Of a stretch of 64,000 nt of DNA, positions 18,692-27,063 are shown piece after piece. The stretch comes from Marivibrio halodurans (lineage in GTDB: Bacteria > Pseudomonadota > Alphaproteobacteria > UBA8366 > Aestuariispiraceae), in contig NZ_JAGMWN010000006.1 of assembly GCF_017963645.1 (NCBI RefSeq), positions 186,001-250,000 on the forward strand, given 5' to 3'. The first letter of the stretch is position 1. Every line of letters begins with the position of its first letter. The notes under the pieces are model-generated. The model was not told where the DNA came from, made no database searches, and saw nothing but the letters and a program-made list of their open reading frames with translations. Both the position numbers and the translations under genes were made by a program.

Positions 18692-19753
18692 TCAGCCCGC
18701 CGGCCCGCTTACCGACGCTTCCGCGAAGGTCGCCATGCCGGCATGGCAGGCGAGCGCGGATTTGACGATGCCGAGCGCGACCGCCGCGCCCGACCCTTCG
18801 CCGAGCCGCATGCCGAGATCCAGCAGCGGTTGCTTGTCCAACACCTCGAGGAGGCGGGCATGGCCCGGCTCGGCCGAGCGGTGGGCGACGACGCAATGGT
18901 CGAGCGCGCGCGCGTCCACCGCATGCAGGACGGCGGCGGCGACCGTCGCCGCATAGCCGTCCAGGATCACCGGCACCCGCCCCATGCGCGCCGCGATGAC
19001 CGCGCCCGTGATGGCGGCGAGTTCCAGCCCGCCCAACCGGCGCAGCGCATCGAACGGATCGGCGATGGCGGGGCCGTGCAGGGCGACGCCGGCCTCCACC
19101 GCCGCGATCTTGGCGGCCATGGCCGCGCCCTCGACGCCGGTGCCGGGGCCGGTCCAATCCCGGGCCTCCCCACCGAACAACGCCTGGGCGAGGGCGGCCG
19201 CGCTGGTCGAATTGCCGATCCCCATCTCGCCGAGACAGAGGATATCGACCCCTTCCTCCACCGCCATCATGCCATAGGCCAGCGCGGTGGCGACATCCGC
19301 CTCGCCCATCGCCGGTTCGGTCGTGAAATCGTTGGTCGGATGGTCCAGCGCCATCTCATAGACACGCAATTCCGCGTCATGGGTAAGGCAGAGCTGATTG
19401 ACCGCCGCGCCGCCGCGCTGGAAATTCGCGACCATCTGGGCCGTCACGGTCGACGGATAGGCGGAGACGCCGCGCGCGGCGATGCCGTGATTGGCGGCGA
19501 AGACGGCGACGCGGGGACGCTCGGCCCGGGCCGGGTGGCGGCCCTGCCAGGCGGCGGCCCATTCCGCGAGCGTCTCCAACCGGCCGAGCGCGCCCGCCGG
19601 CTTGGTCAGTTCCGCTTCACGCGCGCGGGCCTTCTCCGCCGCCGCCTCGTCCGGGCCCGGCAGGCCGCGCATCAGCCCCCGAATCTCGTCGAGACTGGCT
19701 TCGGGTCCGGTTTCAGCCGCCGGGTCACGATCGGGCTGGCTCTCCGCGCTCAT
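18692..19753 (-). CDS. cobT: Nicotinate-nucleotide--dimethylbenzimidazole phosphoribosyltransferase
   Basis: 353 residues. VAVFAANHGIAARGVSAYP, LCLGEMGIGNSTSAAAL and the C-terminal LGEGSGAAVALG (containing the catalytic glutamate) are diagnostic. It makes alpha-ribazole phosphate, the lower ligand precursor of cobalamin. It is divergent from cobS, with a 137-base spacer that must hold both promoters. No cobalamin riboswitch was recognised there. Confidence 0.96.
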   Translation of the reverse strand: MSAESQPDRDPAAETGPEASLDEIRGLMRGLPGPDEAAAEKARAREAELTKPAGALGRLETLAEWAAAWQGRHPARAERPRVAVFAANHGIAARGVSAYPSTVTAQMVANFQRGGAAVNQLCLTHDAELRVYEMALDHPTNDFTTEPAMGEADVATALAYGMMAVEEGVDILCLGEMGIGNSTSAAALAQALFGGEARDWTGPGTGVEGAAMAAKIAAVEAGVALHGPAIADPFDALRRLGGLELAAITGAVIAARMGRVPVILDGYAATVAAAVLHAVDARALDHCVVAHRSAEPGHARLLEVLDKQPLLDLGMRLGEGSGAAVALGIVKSALACHAGMATFAEASVSGPAG

Positions 19754-19770
19754 GGTTCGTCTCTTCCTTT

Positions 19771-19792
19771 TTGGCCCCGGGTTGGCCCCGGG
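19771..19792. repeat. 11-bp perfect tandem duplication in the cobT-cobS spacer
   Basis: TTGGCCCCGGG occurs twice in direct succession at 19771-19781 and 19782-19792. Each unit is itself partly palindromic (CCCCGGG). The duplication lies between two divergent genes. Confidence 0.6.
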
Positions 19793-19890
19793 TCGATCCT
19801 GGAAACGATTCCCGGAATTCCGTCCCGGCCGGGCGGGCGAGGCGCCAAATCAATTGCACCCGCCGCGCCCGAGGCTTAGAGACTCCCACC

Positions 19891-20709
19891 ATGACGGGCA
19901 AGCGACAAGACCGCGCACGGGCCTTCGCGTCGAGCCACCTCGGCACGGCGACGGCCGATCTGCTCTGTGCCATCGCCTTCCTGACCCGCCTGCCGGTTCC
20001 GGCGGGCTCGGCGGCGCATGCCCGTCCGCTTTCCGGCGCGGCCTGGGCCTTTCCGCTGGTCGGGCTGCCGGTGGGGCTGGCGGCGGGCGCCGCGATGGCG
20101 CTGGCCGACGCATTGGGGGTTCCGGCGCTGGCGGCGGCGCTTCTTGGGCTCGCGCTTTCCGCCTTCGTGACCGGCGCGCTGCATGAGGACGGTCTGGCCG
20201 ACATGCTGGACGGGGCGTGGGGCGGAATGGACCGCGCACGGCGGCTGGCGATCATGCGCGACAGCCGGATCGGCGGCTATGGCGCGCTGGGCCTGGTGAT
20301 CGCGACCGGGATCAAGGCCGCCTGCCTTGCCCATCTGATCGGCGGGGCGGGCGCGGAAGCCGCATGGCTGGCCTTGATCGCGGCGGCCATGGTGGGGCGG
20401 GGGGCGCTGCCCGCGGTGATGCACGGCCTTGGTCACGCGCGGGAGACGGGGTTGGCCGCCATGGCCGGCCGTCCCGACGCGCGGCGGACGGGGATCGCCG
20501 CCGCGATCGGCATCATCGCGCTGCCGCTGCTGCTTGGCCCCGGCGCGGGCGTCGTGGCCGGATTGCTGGCGGCGCTCGTCGCGGCGAAGCTGGCGTTCGT
20601 GGCGCGGTGGAAGCTGGGCGGGCAGACGGGCGACGTGCTGGGCGCGATCGAGCAGGCGGTGGAAATCACGGTGCTGCTGTGCGCGGCCGCGGCGATCGAT
20701 CCGGTTTGA
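19891..20709 (+). CDS. cobS: Adenosylcobinamide-GDP ribazoletransferase (cobalamin synthase)
   Basis: 272 residues from the ATG at 19891; the frame is open from 19771, but the extra 40 residues do not match the family. CAIAFLTRLPVP at the N-terminus and DGLADMLDGAWGG followed by IMRDSRIGGYGALGL are the conserved substrate/metal-binding motifs. It is an integral membrane protein with several Ala/Gly/Leu-rich helices. It joins adenosyl-GDP-cobinamide to alpha-ribazole in the last step of cobalamin assembly. The next gene is 29 bases away and encodes a likely CobC phosphatase. Confidence 0.94.
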   Translation: MTGKRQDRARAFASSHLGTATADLLCAIAFLTRLPVPAGSAAHARPLSGAAWAFPLVGLPVGLAAGAAMALADALGVPALAAALLGLALSAFVTGALHEDGLADMLDGAWGGMDRARRLAIMRDSRIGGYGALGLVIATGIKAACLAHLIGGAGAEAAWLALIAAAMVGRGALPAVMHGLGHARETGLAAMAGRPDARRTGIAAAIGIIALPLLLGPGAGVVAGLLAALVAAKLAFVARWKLGGQTGDVLGAIEQAVEITVLLCAAAAIDPV

Positions 20710-20738
20710 AAAGAATAGGATAAACGGGAGGACGGTGA

Positions 20739-21386
20739 ATGACGGCGATCGTGACCCGATGGTGGTGGGTACGTCATGCCCCCGTGACGGAGAATGAGGG
20801 CCGGATCTATGGCGCGGCCGATCTGAATTGCGTGACCGACGACGCGGCCGCCTTCTCGGGTCTCGCGGACCTACTGCCGGAGAAGGCGCGGCTGGTGACC
20901 AGCCATCTGAAGCGCACCCGGCAGACGGCGGACGCGATCCGGGCCGCCGGCCTTGCCCTGCCGGAACCGCTGGTCGAACCCGATATCGGCGAGCAGAGCT
21001 TCGGCGACTGGCAGGGCAAGCATCATGCGGAACTGCAAACCGAGGAGGCCTTTACCGGCCATCATTTCTGGCTCTGCCCCGGTCATTTCCGGCCGCCGGG
21101 CGGGGAAAGCTTCGCCGATCTGATCGCGCGGACGGCGCCAGCGATCGAACGGTTGTCGGACGACCACCCGGACGGCGATATCGTGGCCGTCGGCCATGGC
21201 GGCACCATCCGCGCGGCGCTCGCGCTGGCGCTCGGCCTGGATGCGGAAGGGGCGCTCGCCTTCACCATCGATAATCTGTCGGTCACGCGCCTGGACCGCA
21301 TCGTGGAACGCGGCTCGGCACCGGACGGCCACCGCGACCGGCGCATGTGGCGCGTCGTGATGGTGAATCGCGCACCCCACGCCTGA
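20739..21386 (+). CDS. cobC: Histidine phosphatase family protein, probable alpha-ribazole phosphatase
   Basis: 215 residues; GGGAGG lies about ten bases before the ATG. The phosphohistidine motif is WWVRHAPVTEN (RHA in place of the common RHG, as in several CobC proteins). The second catalytic histidine is in VAVGHGGTIRAALA, and SFGDWQGK provides the acidic residue. In this position after cobS it most likely dephosphorylates alpha-ribazole phosphate. The family is broad, so the specific substrate is inferred from context only. Confidence 0.78.
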   Translation: MTAIVTRWWWVRHAPVTENEGRIYGAADLNCVTDDAAAFSGLADLLPEKARLVTSHLKRTRQTADAIRAAGLALPEPLVEPDIGEQSFGDWQGKHHAELQTEEAFTGHHFWLCPGHFRPPGGESFADLIARTAPAIERLSDDHPDGDIVAVGHGGTIRAALALALGLDAEGALAFTIDNLSVTRLDRIVERGSAPDGHRDRRMWRVVMVNRAPHA

Positions 21387-21482
21387 TCCCTGGCGCAATG
21401 ATGGCTTCATATGAAGCCGGCCCGAACGCCCCCTTCAACCGTCCTTACCGACCCCCGAACCGGATACCCCAGACCGGACCAA

Positions 21483-21521
21483 GACCGGGAAATCAGACCG
21501 GGGAATCAGACGGGGGGAAAG
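21483..21521. repeat. 13-bp tandem repeat in convergent spacer
   Basis: Three adjacent, slightly diverged 13-bp units (consensus GACCGGGRAATCA) at 21483-21495, 21496-21508 and 21509-21521 lie between the phosphatase gene and the convergent DUF2336 gene. No terminator hairpin is obvious in the 175-base spacer. Confidence 0.55.
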
Positions 21522-21561
21522 GATTCCCGCTCCCGCCAGGTCGATATGAAATCATCATGCG

Positions 21562-22866
21562 CTAATCCCGCTTAACGAGCGGTTCCCGGTAGAAATCGAT
21601 CTGCCAGGCCATGTCCTCGGGTTTCATCGGCCAGTCCGGGCCATCCACGCGAATCATCGTCTCCGGGGGAATGCCCGCCAATTGAATCTGAAGCTGATTG
21701 GCCAGATGAGGGCGGAGCGACGCCCGCCAGGTCAAGGCGACGAGCGCCTTGGGCACGCGGCGTGCGACAATCTCTCCGACCATCTCGCTCGGCAGGTCGG
21801 CAAGCATGGCGAGCGCCAGCACGACGAAGCGCTTCTCGCCCTTGGCGAGCGCCATCTCGATCGCCTTGGCGTCCAGCTTTCCAGCCTTGGCGAGTTGATC
21901 GACCCGATCCTCGACATCGTCCTGATCGGCCCATTCAGGCTCCGGCCGCTCCTTGTTCTCGGACTCGATCCGGCGCTCCACCGCCTGGGCCACGGCGATC
22001 AGGGTCTCGTCATCGAGGTCTACCCGCTTCTGCAGCCGGTCAAGCAGATGCATCGCGACGAAGCTCGCGATCCGGCGCGCCGCCTTGGGCGAGAGCTTGG
22101 GCCGCACGACCAGGGGCTCGTGCCAACTCTCCACTCCGGGCGCCTTATCGAGGATGATGTCCAACGTTTCCTCGCGAAGCTGCGCGGAGGGGTTGGCGAG
22201 CAAGGCCGAGATCGCCTGCTCGTCACCACTCTGCACGATCGCTTCCGAGAGACCGGGCGCGACACCCCCCCGCCGGGAGATCGCCGCGAGCGCGCCCTGG
22301 ATCGGACTGGATCGGATAATCGAGAGGAGATCGTCGTCGCTCAATACCGGCGAGAATTCGAGCACCGGCTGCGCGACGGACAGCTCGGAATCATGCGCCA
22401 GCAAGCGAATGACGCTGGCCGGCGCGTTCGCGACGTCCTTGAGCGCGTCGGCCAGGATACGTCGCACCTGGACCAGTTGATCCTCCGCCAGGACCTCCAA
22501 CGCCTCGACCGTCAAACGGTAAAGGGTGGACCGCTGGTCCTCCGCCATGTCGGGCGTTAGGCGTGCGATCTTCGCGGCCAGATCGCCGCGCACCCCGACC
22601 TCGTGATCCTTGGTCAGGACCAAATCGGCCTGGCGGGGCGTCCGATCGTTCCGCGCGACGGCGCGCCGTACATCGGGATCGGTGTCCTCGGCCAGGAAAT
22701 ACAGGACCTCGGGCTGGGTGTCCGGGTGCCGCGCGAGCGCGACCCGCACGGCGGCGTTCTCGTTGCCGGCGAGTTCACGCATCTGTTCGTAGCTCAAGCG
22801 GTCGGGCAATATGATCGGACGGGTGGGATCGAGTCCGGCCGGCACCGTCGCATCCTTTTTGCTCAT
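21562..22866 (-). CDS. DUF2336 (HEAT-like repeat) protein
   Basis: 434 residues. The N-terminal part has alpha-helical repeats such as NENAAVRVALARHPDTQPEVLYFLAEDTDPDVRRAVA (22755-22650 region) that resemble leucine-rich-variant/HEAT repeats, matching the DUF2336 family found mostly in alphaproteobacteria. No catalytic motif and no membrane segment is seen. Its start overlaps the stop of the upstream GGDEF gene by 4 bp, so it is probably a partner of that signalling protein. Molecular function is unknown. Confidence 0.8.
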   Translation of the reverse strand: MSKKDATVPAGLDPTRPIILPDRLSYEQMRELAGNENAAVRVALARHPDTQPEVLYFLAEDTDPDVRRAVARNDRTPRQADLVLTKDHEVGVRGDLAAKIARLTPDMAEDQRSTLYRLTVEALEVLAEDQLVQVRRILADALKDVANAPASVIRLLAHDSELSVAQPVLEFSPVLSDDDLLSIIRSSPIQGALAAISRRGGVAPGLSEAIVQSGDEQAISALLANPSAQLREETLDIILDKAPGVESWHEPLVVRPKLSPKAARRIASFVAMHLLDRLQKRVDLDDETLIAVAQAVERRIESENKERPEPEWADQDDVEDRVDQLAKAGKLDAKAIEMALAKGEKRFVVLALAMLADLPSEMVGEIVARRVPKALVALTWRASLRPHLANQLQIQLAGIPPETMIRVDGPDWPMKPEDMAWQIDFYREPLVKRD

Positions 22867-24758
22867 CCTTCCCCCTCGTCCGGTTCCTTGTGCTTGTTTG
22901 CCCCGCCGGCTCGATCCCTGTCCCGCCGACTTCCGTCCCGCGCGCCCCGAGAGATGGTCCCATCGGCGAACCGGGTACCGCGCTTGCCTTCTTCCTTGGC
23001 CCTATACATGGCGGAATCCGCGGCAGCCAGGATCGTCGCCACGTTCGGCGGCTCCACCCCGCCGATCGCCTCGGAGAGCGAGGGGTCGGGGGAGACCATG
23101 ACGATTCCAACCGACGCGCCGAGACCGCCGCCATCCGCGGCCATCCCCGTGTCGAGGGCGGTGATCTCCGCGATGAAGGCTTCCGCCCGGTGGCGGGCGA
23201 TATCCGCGGCCGCCCCTTCGAGCCATATCGCGAACTCGTCACCGCCGAGACGCGCCGTCAAATCGTATCCGCGCGTACCCTTTCGCAGACATTCACCCAG
23301 GGAACATAGGACCCGGTCGCCGGTCTCGTGCCCATGGCGGTCGTTGATCGGTTTGAAATTGTCCAAATCGATATAGAGCAACGCCCCGCCCTCGCCGCGC
23401 CGCCAGCACCGCTGGAGCCCGATCGCCAGATCCTCGAAGAAGGCGCGGCGGTTCAACAGCCCCGTCAGGTCGTCCGTCCGCGACAGCTTCTCCAACTGAA
23501 TCTGATCGGCGATCTGCCGAAAGGCGATCGCGAAATGTTGCTCGACCGCCTCCAGCAGCCGTCTCTCCTCGCCGCTCCAATCACCGGCGAGGCTTTCGCG
23601 CCAGAGCGAGATGATCCCGACCGTCTCGCCGCTGTGGCGGCCCGCGATACCGATCCATCGATGGGTCCGCGTCGACCCTTCCACCACCTTGTCGGCGGCG
23701 ATGATGCGCGCGCCGGCGGCTTCCAGGGTCTCCGCTTCCGGCGCCGCGCCATAGCTTGCCTCGAGCAGGACCTGGTCGTGGTCGAAGATGCGCAAGGCCG
23801 CCCCGGGCGCACTCGCCGCGCGGGCGACGGCGGCGGCGGCCGCCGCCAGCATCTGTTCCGGCTCGACCGCGCCGCGCAGGGCCGAGAGTATGTATTGAAC
23901 CAATCGCTCGCGCGATTTCATCTCGGCGAGTTCCGCCTGCTGCCGACGCTCGCGCGTTATATCGATGGCGATGCCCCGCGCCCCGGCCCGCACACCCACG
24001 CCATCGCGCATCGGCGCGGCCGAGATCGCCAGGCACCGCGCCTCGCCATTGCCCGCGCGCATCCAAAGCTCGACATTGCGGACGGCTTCGCGGGCCTCGA
24101 AAGGCAGCATCGCCGGCGCGCTATCCGGGTCGATGATCAGGTCGCGCGCGGGCTGACCGGCCAGGTTTTCCGGCGGGTAGCCGAGAGCCCCGCGCGCGGA
24201 GACGAAGGTGAAGCAGCCGTCGATATCGGTCTCCCAGGCGAAATCCGCCGCCAGATCGACCAAATCCTTGAAGCGCGTTCGCGATTCCGCGAGCGCGGTG
24301 CGGATGCTCGCATCCAACGTGAAATCCCGGCCCAGCACCAGCATTGTCCCGTCGGCCTGCGGCAGGATGGTGATTTCGAGCCGCCCCCGCCCGTTCGGCG
24401 CCGGAAGCTCCCGGGTCAGCCCCTCCCGGGCGATCCGCGCCTTCACGGCGAGTTGGACGAGTTGAGGCATGACCGTCACGCCGCCATCCCCGCCGAGATG
24501 GCGCGCCAACGTCTTGCCGGCCGGGTTCAATCCTAGAGGATTGGCGGACCGGTCGAGCAGCAGGGCGGGACCGGGATAGCCCGCGAAGACGCCGGTCAGC
24601 GCCTCGCCGCCGGCCAGCGCGACCGTCCGCGAAGCATCCGCGCCGGATACCCCGCCCTCATGGGATTCACCATCGCGGGGGCCGGGTTCCGTGGCCCTAT
24701 CTTCCTGGGCGGGGGAGTCGGTAGGCGTATCGTCGACCTTGCTCGAACCCGTTCTCAT
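22863..24758 (-). CDS. PAS-PAS-GAF-GGDEF diguanylate cyclase
   Basis: 631 residues. An acidic N-terminus (1-50) is followed by a PAS-like domain (about 50-165), a second PAS domain (about 175-285, with FAWETDIDGCFTFVS), a GAF domain (about 300-445) and a C-terminal GGDEF domain (about 455-600). The active site is intact: LGGDEFAIWLEG. An RGYD product-inhibition site stands the expected five residues upstream. DDLTGLLNRRAFFEDL opens the cyclase domain. It should make c-di-GMP in response to cytosolic ligands or redox cues. No EAL domain is present. It is co-transcribed with the DUF2336 gene. The extreme C-terminus is a charged tail. Confidence 0.93.
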   Translation of the reverse strand: MRTGSSKVDDTPTDSPAQEDRATEPGPRDGESHEGGVSGADASRTVALAGGEALTGVFAGYPGPALLLDRSANPLGLNPAGKTLARHLGGDGGVTVMPQLVQLAVKARIAREGLTRELPAPNGRGRLEITILPQADGTMLVLGRDFTLDASIRTALAESRTRFKDLVDLAADFAWETDIDGCFTFVSARGALGYPPENLAGQPARDLIIDPDSAPAMLPFEAREAVRNVELWMRAGNGEARCLAISAAPMRDGVGVRAGARGIAIDITRERRQQAELAEMKSRERLVQYILSALRGAVEPEQMLAAAAAAVARAASAPGAALRIFDHDQVLLEASYGAAPEAETLEAAGARIIAADKVVEGSTRTHRWIGIAGRHSGETVGIISLWRESLAGDWSGEERRLLEAVEQHFAIAFRQIADQIQLEKLSRTDDLTGLLNRRAFFEDLAIGLQRCWRRGEGGALLYIDLDNFKPINDRHGHETGDRVLCSLGECLRKGTRGYDLTARLGGDEFAIWLEGAAADIARHRAEAFIAEITALDTGMAADGGGLGASVGIVMVSPDPSLSEAIGGVEPPNVATILAAADSAMYRAKEEGKRGTRFADGTISRGARDGSRRDRDRAGGANKHKEPDEGEG

Positions 24759-25247
24759 CCCGGATCTCCATCCCCGCGATCCCTTTCTGTACGAGCATTC
24801 GCGGGCCCGCCTTCCATCACGAATGAAAAGTCTCGCACAGGCACCTTAATCCCCTCTAAACATCCCGGAAACCCGCATATCGGAAAATGCACTCCGTGTG
24901 GACACGCGGGGATTTACCCGGAATTGCGACGCGCCACCCGGCCGAATGTCCGACAGGACTTGCCGTGACGGCGGCCCTCGGCCATCCTCACCGGCAAGGC
25001 GCGATGGAGGGGACGTCGCCCGATAGGTTCCGGCGCATTGTCCGGGGCGATCGGGCGGGTTCGTATCCCGCCGGGCGCCACCCATGGCGACGAACCCTTG
25101 GGGCGACCAAACCTTGGGGCGACCAAACCTTGGGGCGACCAAACCTTGGGGCGATGACGTGAAGGGCGGTGGAGCGATGCCTCCCCTCGCGATCCTCCCG
25201 GAATTCCGGTCTTGCTCCGTTGATCCCGATAAGTCGAAGCGTGCTCC
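24759..25247. other. 489-base divergent intergenic region
   Basis: It separates the GGDEF gene (minus) from the HAD nucleotidase gene (plus). Short ORFs exist in several frames but none has coding character. Its one clear feature is the 16-bp tandem array at 25096-25155. Confidence 0.4.
25096..25155. repeat. 16-bp tandem array, 3.75 copies
   Basis: The unit CCTTGGGGCGACCAAA repeats perfectly at 25096-25111, 25112-25127 and 25128-25143, and a fourth copy breaks off after 12 bases. Repeats of this perfection imply recent expansion. The array is about 90 bases upstream of the nucleotidase start. Confidence 0.9.
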
Positions 25248-26015
25248 ATGTCCGATCCATCCACCTTGCCAAGACGCGATACCGCCTCGAACGGGACGAC
25301 GATGACGACGTCCGACATCGAGAGGGCGCATCCGTCGGCGCTCCGCTCGGCGGAGACCTGGATTTTCGATCTCGACAACACGCTCTATCCCGCCCGGTGC
25401 AATCTGTTCGATCAGGTCGACCGGCGGATGAGCGCGTTCATCTCGCGTACGCTGGATATTCCTCAGGTGGAAGCCCGCGCGATACAGAAGAAATACTTCC
25501 GAGAGTACGGCACCACACTCTCCGGCTTGATGGATCGTCACGGCGTGAATCCCGCGGAGTTCCTCGGCTTCGTGCATGATATCGACTATTCACCGATCAC
25601 CGGCGACCCCCGATTGGCCGGGGCTTTGGACCGCATCGCCGCGCGCAAGGTGATCCTCACCAACGGCACCGTGGCCCATGCCGAGGCGGTTGTGGAGCGT
25701 TTGGGCATCGCGCGACATTTCGACGCGATTTTCGATATAGAAGCCGCCGGCTATGTGCCCAAGCCACGCCCCGAGCCTTACCACGCCCTTCTCGCGCGCG
25801 AAGGGATCGCGCCGGAGCGCGCGGTCATGGTGGAGGATATCGCCCAGAACCTCGAAATTCCGGCCCAACTGGGCATGCGGACGGTCTGGGTACGCACGGA
25901 TCACGCCTGGTCCCATCCCGGCGTGGCGGACGAAGGCGCGGCGCCCGCCGCCTATGTCCATCATGTCACCGAGGATTTGGGGGATTTCCTGGAGTTGCTC
26001 CTGGCGGCGCCTTGA
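25248..26015 (+). CDS. HAD-superfamily pyrimidine 5'-nucleotidase-like hydrolase
   Basis: 255 residues from the ATG at 25248; an ATG at 25302 is an alternative start and would remove an unconserved leader. HAD motif I is IFDLDNTLYP with the nucleophile aspartate, motif II is VILTNG, motif III is the lysine in PKPRPEPY, and motif IV is MVEDIAQN. A cap domain lies between motifs I and II (about residues 55-125). The sequence resembles the SDT1/PPM1-like pyrimidine nucleotidases common in alphaproteobacteria. It is monocistronic. Confidence 0.87.
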   Translation: MSDPSTLPRRDTASNGTTMTTSDIERAHPSALRSAETWIFDLDNTLYPARCNLFDQVDRRMSAFISRTLDIPQVEARAIQKKYFREYGTTLSGLMDRHGVNPAEFLGFVHDIDYSPITGDPRLAGALDRIAARKVILTNGTVAHAEAVVERLGIARHFDAIFDIEAAGYVPKPRPEPYHALLAREGIAPERAVMVEDIAQNLEIPAQLGMRTVWVRTDHAWSHPGVADEGAAPAAYVHHVTEDLGDFLELLLAAP

Positions 26016-26076
26016 GTCACTCTCTTCCCATACCTCGCGTATTTCTCCAGCATTTTAATTGAATTCATTGTTTCAC

Positions 26077-26119
26077 TTGACGTTCACACTCTGAACGTCT
26101 TAGTGTTCGCTGGCTGAAC
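26077..26119 (+). promoter_or_regulatory. Two palindromic operators (GTTC-N7-GAAC) overlapping a promoter
   Basis: GACGTTCA and TGAACGTC at 26079-26086 and 26092-26099 form a perfect inverted repeat with a 5-base spacer. A second site with the same GTTC-N7-GAAC core lies at 26105-26119, 23 bp further on. TTGACG at 26077-26082 with TTAGTG 17 bases on is a weak promoter candidate covered by the first palindrome. The next gene, 48 bases away, encodes a DNA-binding protein, which suggests autoregulation. Confidence 0.6.
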
Positions 26120-26166
26120 GGGATGTTGTGGGGCGGTCGGTGCCGCCCCCATAGGGGAGGGGTATC

Positions 26167-27006
26167 ATGGCCGGCGACGGCAAGGACGAGGATTCGGTGA
26201 ATTCGGAGACGGCGATCACGCTCGGACTGTTGAGCGCGGTCGAACGGGGCGATCATATCACCCAACGCGGCTTGGCGAACGAACTCGGAATCGCGCTCGG
26301 ATTGGCGAATTCCTATCTCAAGCGTTGTGTGCGCAAGGGCTTGATCCGCGTCGATCAGGCGCCGCCAAACCGATACAGCTATTATCTGACCGCCCATGGC
26401 GCGGCCGAGAAGGCCCGCCTCACGGCCGAATATCTGAGCGGTTCCTTTTCCTTCTTCCGCCTCGCCCGCGCGCAATGCGTGGCCGAATTGCGCCGCGCGA
26501 TCGAGCGCGGCTACCGCCGCATGGCGCTGGTCGGTGTCAGTGAATTGACGGAGATCGCCGTCCTCGCCCAACACGAGGCGCGGATCGAGTTCGTCGGCAT
26601 TCTGGAGCCGTCGATGCGCCCGCGCATGTTCGCGGGTCTGCAGGTCGTGCCCGATGCGGCCGGCCTGCCGAAACACGACGCCTTGCTGGTGACCGACATC
26701 AAGCGCGCGCAGCAAGTACATGAGCGACTGGTCGCGCGCTACGGCGCCAATCGGGTTTTCGCGCCCCCCATGCTGCATGTATCGGACCCCAACCACCGCA
26801 TGGTCGTCCATGCCCCCGCCCCGACCGTGACCCCCCCGGCATCCGCCGGGCAGGCGGTATCCTTCGGTCGGCCCCAAGGTCAATCCACGGACCACCGAAC
26901 CGCCGACGACCGGTCCGTCGATATGGGCCGGGCCGATATGGGCCGGACCGTTCCCAGCGGTGCATCCCCCTTCCGCCCGGCCGCCACGGTGGCGGAGGGG
27001 CGCTGA
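26167..27006 (+). CDS. Winged helix-turn-helix transcriptional regulator of a polysaccharide cassette
   Basis: 279 residues; GGGGAGGGG just before the ATG is a strong ribosome-binding site. Residues about 15-75 form a MarR/ArsR-like winged helix (TQRGLANELGIALGLANSYL as the recognition unit, and NRYSYYLTAHGAAEKARL as the wing). Residues about 85-200 look like a small alpha/beta domain (GYRRMALVGVSELTEIAVLA) that could bind a nucleotide sugar or similar ligand. The C-terminal 60 residues are low-complexity with a tandem DMGRA/DMGRT. Proteins of this architecture head nucleotide-sugar and glycan loci in alphaproteobacteria. It precedes the undecaprenyl-phosphate transferase gene by 57 bases. 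Confidence 0.82.
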   Translation: MAGDGKDEDSVNSETAITLGLLSAVERGDHITQRGLANELGIALGLANSYLKRCVRKGLIRVDQAPPNRYSYYLTAHGAAEKARLTAEYLSGSFSFFRLARAQCVAELRRAIERGYRRMALVGVSELTEIAVLAQHEARIEFVGILEPSMRPRMFAGLQVVPDAAGLPKHDALLVTDIKRAQQVHERLVARYGANRVFAPPMLHVSDPNHRMVVHAPAPTVTPPASAGQAVSFGRPQGQSTDHRTADDRSVDMGRADMGRTVPSGASPFRPAATVAEGR

Positions 27007-27063
27007 TGCGCGCACCGGCGCGCGCGACGACGGGCCGGCGCGTCCAGGCGGAAGGGCGGGGTC

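Noticed and set aside
19754-19890. Possible cobalamin riboswitch between cobT and cobS
   Set aside because: Too short, without B12-box sequence; only a tandem duplication is visible.
25096-25155. Possible CRISPR array
   Set aside because: The 16-bp units are directly adjacent with no spacers, so this is a simple tandem repeat.
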